Assembly (NCBI GenBank): GCA_003149835.1
Contig: QAMX01000083.1
Location: 1-10,951, forward strand
Direction: 5' to 3'
Length of the DNA stretch: 10,951 nucleotides
Source: Clostridiales bacterium
GTDB taxonomy: Bacteria > Bacillota > Clostridia > Oscillospirales > QAMX01
The first letter of the stretch is position 1. Each line of letters begins with the position of its first letter. The notes below the pieces were generated by a model. It had not been told where the DNA came from. It saw only the letters and a program-made list of their open reading frames with translations, and ran no database searches. The position numbers and the translations under genes are program-made. Positions 7,422-10,951 of this stretch are shown one piece after another.

Positions 7422-10400
7422 TTATACTCTCCTTTTTGCCTTCGCAATCATTAACAGATCTTCAATGTTTTTATAGCGTTTTCTTGCAATGTATCCATCT
7501 TCTACCAAGCCATTTAATGCTTCGTTTCCAGATTGAATTTCCGGATGTACAACAAGATATTCAACTACAACTGCATCCATTGAATCGATTTGTGACGATC
7601 TTTTTACAATAGCTCCTGCACATTTACTTTCCGCATAGCATATATGCAGCAAACTAAACTTTTGACTATATTTTGCGACGTAGCTTTCAAGCAAATACTC
7701 CGTCCAAGGATAACACGTACTCGGATAAATTGCGAAATTGCTCGCTTCTTTTATCGAAGCCATGTTTCCGATAATAATACGTTCCAACAAAGCGTCTATT
7801 TCATCTACATTAAAAACTAACGCGTTATTGGGAACGTAGTCTTTAACATTTATCCTTGAGGCGACTTCATTGACATTATCAAAATAAATATTACCGATAC
7901 CGATTTGCTCTTTTAGGTTAATGAGCGATGCTAAGGTAAAATATCTTTCCGTCTCTGCAAAAGACCTAAAAACTTCAGCATTATCAATATCTGCGCCTAT
8001 ATTGCAAATGATATTAGAATTGAACTTGAACTGATTTTTTAATTTATATGCAACAGCTCCTCTGATTCCTCTACCTCCAAATTCTTTAAGACTTTCATAT
8101 AATGCGGGCATTTGCCTCTCGATTCCCTTAAGAAGCTCGTTACCGAACATGCAATTGTGGTCCTTAAGTGCATTGCTAATGATTTCTTCGATCTCTTTCA
8201 CATCATTCTCGGTTAAGCCCATTGAATCAATATGAAATCTATCGTTATTATTGGTAACAATTATCTTATCATCGAATATAACGACTTTTCTAATAGCCTC
8301 TTCTGTTAAATGCGGCAACAAAGCGCATATTCTATCAAACGAGATGGGATAAACTGCATCGAGCAAAACCTGCTCTACTTCTTTTGTCGCATCTATTTTA
8401 ACATTGGCATCATTGGCAATATATTCCTCAAAATATACATATTGATGGAACAGCCTGCTCAAACATTTTTTCAGCAACTCAATGTCCGGGATATGAGCGG
8501 TTAATTCATACCCAAAGTTCTCCATGATCATTTTATAGTATACGTATCCGTTACTCTCAATCCCATCTTGAATAAACTCCAAAACATTGGACTTTAAGTT
8601 TTCTGACATCAGCGCATCAATTGCGTAAAATTTTTCATCTAAAAATATACATGTCTTCTTCAGAGATTCTTCAATCGACGAATTGTCAACCGTCAATTCT
8701 TTTGAAAACATCTCCTCGTAATATCTACGTATCTTCTTAAAATTTATTGCCCCTACAAGGAATCCGTTTGTATACCTTGTTTTCACCACCTCATAAATTT
8801 CATTATCCAATGCTGAAAGTAAATTCGCCACCCTCTCTGTATTGTTTTCAGAAACCTTTACTTCTACTTCAGGCGTTGCCTGAGAACCCACTTCACTTTT
8901 GCCGGAAGTCTCCTGCTGGTCACTCAAACTATACCTTATAATTACATTGTTATGATCCACATGACAAAGATCAAGCAATTGCCCTATTGCTCTCCCAAGT
9001 TCTGATGCGCTTCTATTCCCTTCTGCAAATAGAGAGGAGGTCACTTCCATTGCCTGTCTAAAACTCTGTTTGTTATACGAAACTGTTGTAAACTCAGGAT
9101 TTTCAGCCAATCCTTTTATAATTGAAGGATAATCTTGCGATAATGAATAAAGAATCGATGTATAAACATCTCTCCAGCTTTGTACCCTCGAATCTATTTC
9201 TCCAAAATATACTACCAAAATCGGCTTTGTAAAACTTAGGCTTGTAGTCGTCTGATAATCGTAAATCCTTATGCCTTGTTCTTCCTGTTTCTGAACTTTT
9301 TGCGACCTGTTTTTGTCTTCATCCTCAACGGCTTCAATCTGTATAGGAAGTTCAACTTTGACAACAAGTTCGTCCGAATCCTTATCTCCTATTTCGCACT
9401 TCGCTTTTGCATCTTCTAAAACTTTTTCAAAGTTTTTCATATCGGTTTTGTACATGGCAACAATGTCAAGAAAAACTTTTGCCGGTTTTCTTTTTTCATC
9501 TATTTGTCCAGTCATTGCCATTCTCATGCGATCCATTTGCAATGTAATGCCGTTTACATTGCGATAGATTTCATCTATTTTCAAGCCAACATTGGTTGCC
9601 ATTTGACGCAGCATTTTTGATATTCTCTCGACAACTTCCTTCTTATTCGCTCCATTGGTTATATCTAAATACCCTTCCAAGAGCAAAGCTGCTTCATACT
9701 GGTTCCATACAGGCTGCGTTTTCATTCCTTCATCTTCTTTAACAATCACAAAATCGCGCCGCTCCTCTTCAATTCCTTGTTCTAATTCGACATTCATTTG
9801 ATGAGCTTCTTGTTTATCCTGCTCTTCTTTTTCTTGTGCTAAATTTTGTTGACGTATTTTTTCTTCTTGTTCTATCTGTTCCTGCCTGCTTTTTTCAGCA
9901 AGATCTTCTGCTTTAATAATATCAATTACTTCCGTCGCCGAGCACAATTTGTCCATAGTGAGCATTTTCACATACACTCTTCTATTAGACCTTGTTGCTG
10001 CTTTTTCAGCCAGACTCTTAAAGACTTCAAACAACGAATGAGCTTTGGCCCTGTTTGAAAATTTAATAGGATTACCTTCAATTCCGTCAAAAATCAAATT
10101 AACGATTCCCCTGTAAACAATATAAGCTGTCGGATTATATGTAAAACGCCTATCAGGACCGCCGTTTTTCCTCTCATGCAAATACCTTATTTTAGCGACT
10201 TCGTCGTCACGTGCCAGGGAACTACCATACCCTAAACTCTGCAACTCATATGTTTCTTTGACCGTCAAATTATAATAAGGTTCTATCGTTATGCAGTTGC
10301 CTTTTTGATATACATAGAAGTTCGCGCAAAAGAGAATTCTATTACCATTATTCGACTTACAACTTTTTGGATTTCTTAAGAGTTCGGTTAATACATCTCC

Positions 10401-10853
10401 ATTTACACAGCTAAAACCTTTAACATCATCAACCGTGGCTATCGACTTATCACCTGTTCTTGGAACAATATTTTCAAATTTGGAAAGTAAAGATTCTCTC
10501 TCTTTAATTAACTCTAATAAATCTCCTTGTACCAGCCCAATTGCTTCGCTTTCTTTTTGAAGTTCTCCTTTTCTTCTTAAAAATTTCAAAGCATTCATCC
10601 TATTCTCGTGCCATAATATTAGCTCACGACAGAGAATGCTCTTATTTTCTATTTCTTGCAGTTTGTTTAACGACGATATAAGAAAACTGACAAGCGCATA
10701 TTTCTGGCTTGCCTTCCATTCAGCTGACTTTTTCTGCGATGGTTTGTCAACTAAGAGCGTCTGTTTTGCCCTATTTCTTTTACCAACATAAACAGTCAAT
10801 ATTACCCCGACCGCAATAGCAGTAAGGATTATCGCCGCTATAACACCCTCCAT
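7422..10853 (-). CDS. Membrane-anchored multidomain protein of unknown function, BREX-associated (1143 aa)
   Basis: I do not recognise a named family. Residues 3-23 form one hydrophobic helix followed by KRNRAK, so the positive-inside rule puts the large remainder in the cytoplasm. Residues 60-130 are helical and charged. Residues 170-310 look beta-rich and carry GGPDRRF at 231-237. Residues 317-375 are a Glu/Gln/Lys-rich coiled coil. Residues 383-480 are a helical domain with RNVNGI at 431-436, a pattern I associate, from memory, with uncharacterised modules in bacterial nucleases and helicases. Residues 541-610 hold a 'SW..VY..IL..L...YP' module. Residues 825-1143 read like consecutive winged-helix folds, with a conserved-looking block near 1040-1059. 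No Walker, nuclease or protease motif is evident. The start overlaps the regulator stop, and the gene ends 3 nt before brxP, so it belongs to the operon. A sensor, tether or DNA-binding adaptor is plausible but unproven. Confidence 0.9.
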   Translation of the reverse strand: MEGVIAAIILTAIAVGVILTVYVGKRNRAKQTLLVDKPSQKKSAEWKASQKYALVSFLISSLNKLQEIENKSILCRELILWHENRMNALKFLRRKGELQKESEAIGLVQGDLLELIKERESLLSKFENIVPRTGDKSIATVDDVKGFSCVNGDVLTELLRNPKSCKSNNGNRILFCANFYVYQKGNCITIEPYYNLTVKETYELQSLGYGSSLARDDEVAKIRYLHERKNGGPDRRFTYNPTAYIVYRGIVNLIFDGIEGNPIKFSNRAKAHSLFEVFKSLAEKAATRSNRRVYVKMLTMDKLCSATEVIDIIKAEDLAEKSRQEQIEQEEKIRQQNLAQEKEEQDKQEAHQMNVELEQGIEEERRDFVIVKEDEGMKTQPVWNQYEAALLLEGYLDITNGANKKEVVERISKMLRQMATNVGLKIDEIYRNVNGITLQMDRMRMAMTGQIDEKRKPAKVFLDIVAMYKTDMKNFEKVLEDAKAKCEIGDKDSDELVVKVELPIQIEAVEDEDKNRSQKVQKQEEQGIRIYDYQTTTSLSFTKPILVVYFGEIDSRVQSWRDVYTSILYSLSQDYPSIIKGLAENPEFTTVSYNKQSFRQAMEVTSSLFAEGNRSASELGRAIGQLLDLCHVDHNNVIIRYSLSDQQETSGKSEVGSQATPEVEVKVSENNTERVANLLSALDNEIYEVVKTRYTNGFLVGAINFKKIRRYYEEMFSKELTVDNSSIEESLKKTCIFLDEKFYAIDALMSENLKSNVLEFIQDGIESNGYVYYKMIMENFGYELTAHIPDIELLKKCLSRLFHQYVYFEEYIANDANVKIDATKEVEQVLLDAVYPISFDRICALLPHLTEEAIRKVVIFDDKIIVTNNNDRFHIDSMGLTENDVKEIEEIISNALKDHNCMFGNELLKGIERQMPALYESLKEFGGRGIRGAVAYKLKNQFKFNSNIICNIGADIDNAEVFRSFAETERYFTLASLINLKEQIGIGNIYFDNVNEVASRINVKDYVPNNALVFNVDEIDALLERIIIGNMASIKEASNFAIYPSTCYPWTEYLLESYVAKYSQKFSLLHICYAESKCAGAIVKRSSQIDSMDAVVVEYLVVHPEIQSGNEALNGLVEDGYIARKRYKNIEDLLMIAKAKRRV
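7427..7434 (-). promoter_or_regulatory. Ribosome binding site of brxP
   Basis: AAGGAGAG lies inside the last codons of the preceding gene. GGAG ends 10 nt before the ATG at 7418, and the intergenic gap is 3 nt. This is the closest match to the anti-Shine-Dalgarno sequence in the window, suggesting efficient initiation of brxP. Confidence 0.85.
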
Positions 10854-10855
10854 CA
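10853..10855 (-). promoter_or_regulatory. Stop/start overlap (TGATG), translational coupling of regulator and membrane-anchored protein
   Basis: The TGA stop of the regulator shares its A with the ATG of the next gene. Upstream of this ATG there is only a purine-rich GTAGAAGA stretch and no good AGGAG. The downstream GGAGGG lies inside the coding region and has no ATG, GTG or TTG at a useful distance in frame. Initiation here probably depends on ribosomes that have just terminated on the regulator gene. Confidence 0.7.
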
Positions 10856-10951
10856 GTCTTCTACCACATCCATAATATCTTCAATACCACAATGTAATGC
10901 CGCGCATATTTTCACTAAAGTATCCGTAGTTACACTCTTCCCGGCATTGAG
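10853..10951 (-). CDS. XRE/Cro-CI-type helix-turn-helix regulator, C-terminal fragment (5' end beyond window)
   Basis: The frame is open from the right edge for 32 codons and then stops at TGA. The visible tail contains NAGKSVTTDTLVKICAALHC followed by GIEDIMDVVED. This closely resembles the last two helices of the short YozG-like (HTH_26) branch of the XRE family, where a 'N.G..V.TD.L.KIC.AL.C.I.DIM' pattern is typical. These proteins are about 70 residues long and bind operator DNA as dimers. The recognition helix lies outside the window, so the DNA target cannot be inferred. The stop codon overlaps the start of the next gene by one base (TGATG), so the two are almost certainly cotranscribed and translationally coupled. 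A regulator at the head of a defence operon suggests autoregulation of the whole unit, which is inference. The family call is fairly secure despite the short fragment. Confidence 0.82.
   Translation of the reverse strand, partial: LNAGKSVTTDTLVKICAALHCGIEDIMDVVED

Noticed and set aside
827..10853. Terminators or promoters between the genes
   Set aside because: The gaps are 5, 4, 3 and -1 nt, which leaves no room for a hairpin with a T-run or for separate -35 and -10 boxes outside coding sequence.
1..10951. CRISPR array, tRNA, insertion sequence or attachment site
   Set aside because: No regularly spaced repeats, cloverleaf sequence, transposase frame or terminal inverted repeats were seen by eye. 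Nearly every base is inside a minus-strand gene.

Overview
The window is AT-rich and densely packed, and every gene is on the minus strand. Short gaps, strong AGGAG-type ribosome binding sites and the style of the small Cro/CI regulator suggest a low-GC Firmicute, probably a Clostridia member. No gene here fixes the genus. Transcription runs from the right edge to the left, and five reading frames form what looks like one operon with junctions of -1, 3, 4 and 5 nt. There are no gene-free stretches over 10 bases, no RNA genes, no insertion sequences and no repeat arrays.

In transcription order the genes are: (1) the last 32 codons of a small XRE-family regulator, cut by the right edge; (2) a 1143-residue membrane-anchored, multidomain protein of unknown function; (3) a 774-residue PAPS-reductase/DndC-like PP-loop protein with a ferredoxin-like cysteine block and a DUF4007-like C-terminus (BrxP); (4) a 1420-residue P-loop ATPase of the BrxC type; (5) the first 273 codons of a protein whose position and N-terminal character fit PglZ, cut by the left edge.

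The order PAPS reductase, giant BrxC-type ATPase, PglZ-like protein is the hallmark of type 4 BREX, a phage-defence class defined by comparative genomics and little studied experimentally. A brxL (Lon-like) gene is expected just beyond the left edge but cannot be seen. No PglX-type DNA methylase lies in the window, which agrees with type 4 and suggests that self-marking, if any, is sulfur-based through BrxP.

The least explained parts are the membrane-anchored 1143-residue protein and its translationally coupled regulator. They may be an undescribed control or sensing module fused to the head of this BREX operon. The working model is inference: the XRE protein sets operon expression, the anchored protein senses or tethers, BrxP modifies DNA, and BrxC with PglZ carries out ATP-driven phage exclusion.
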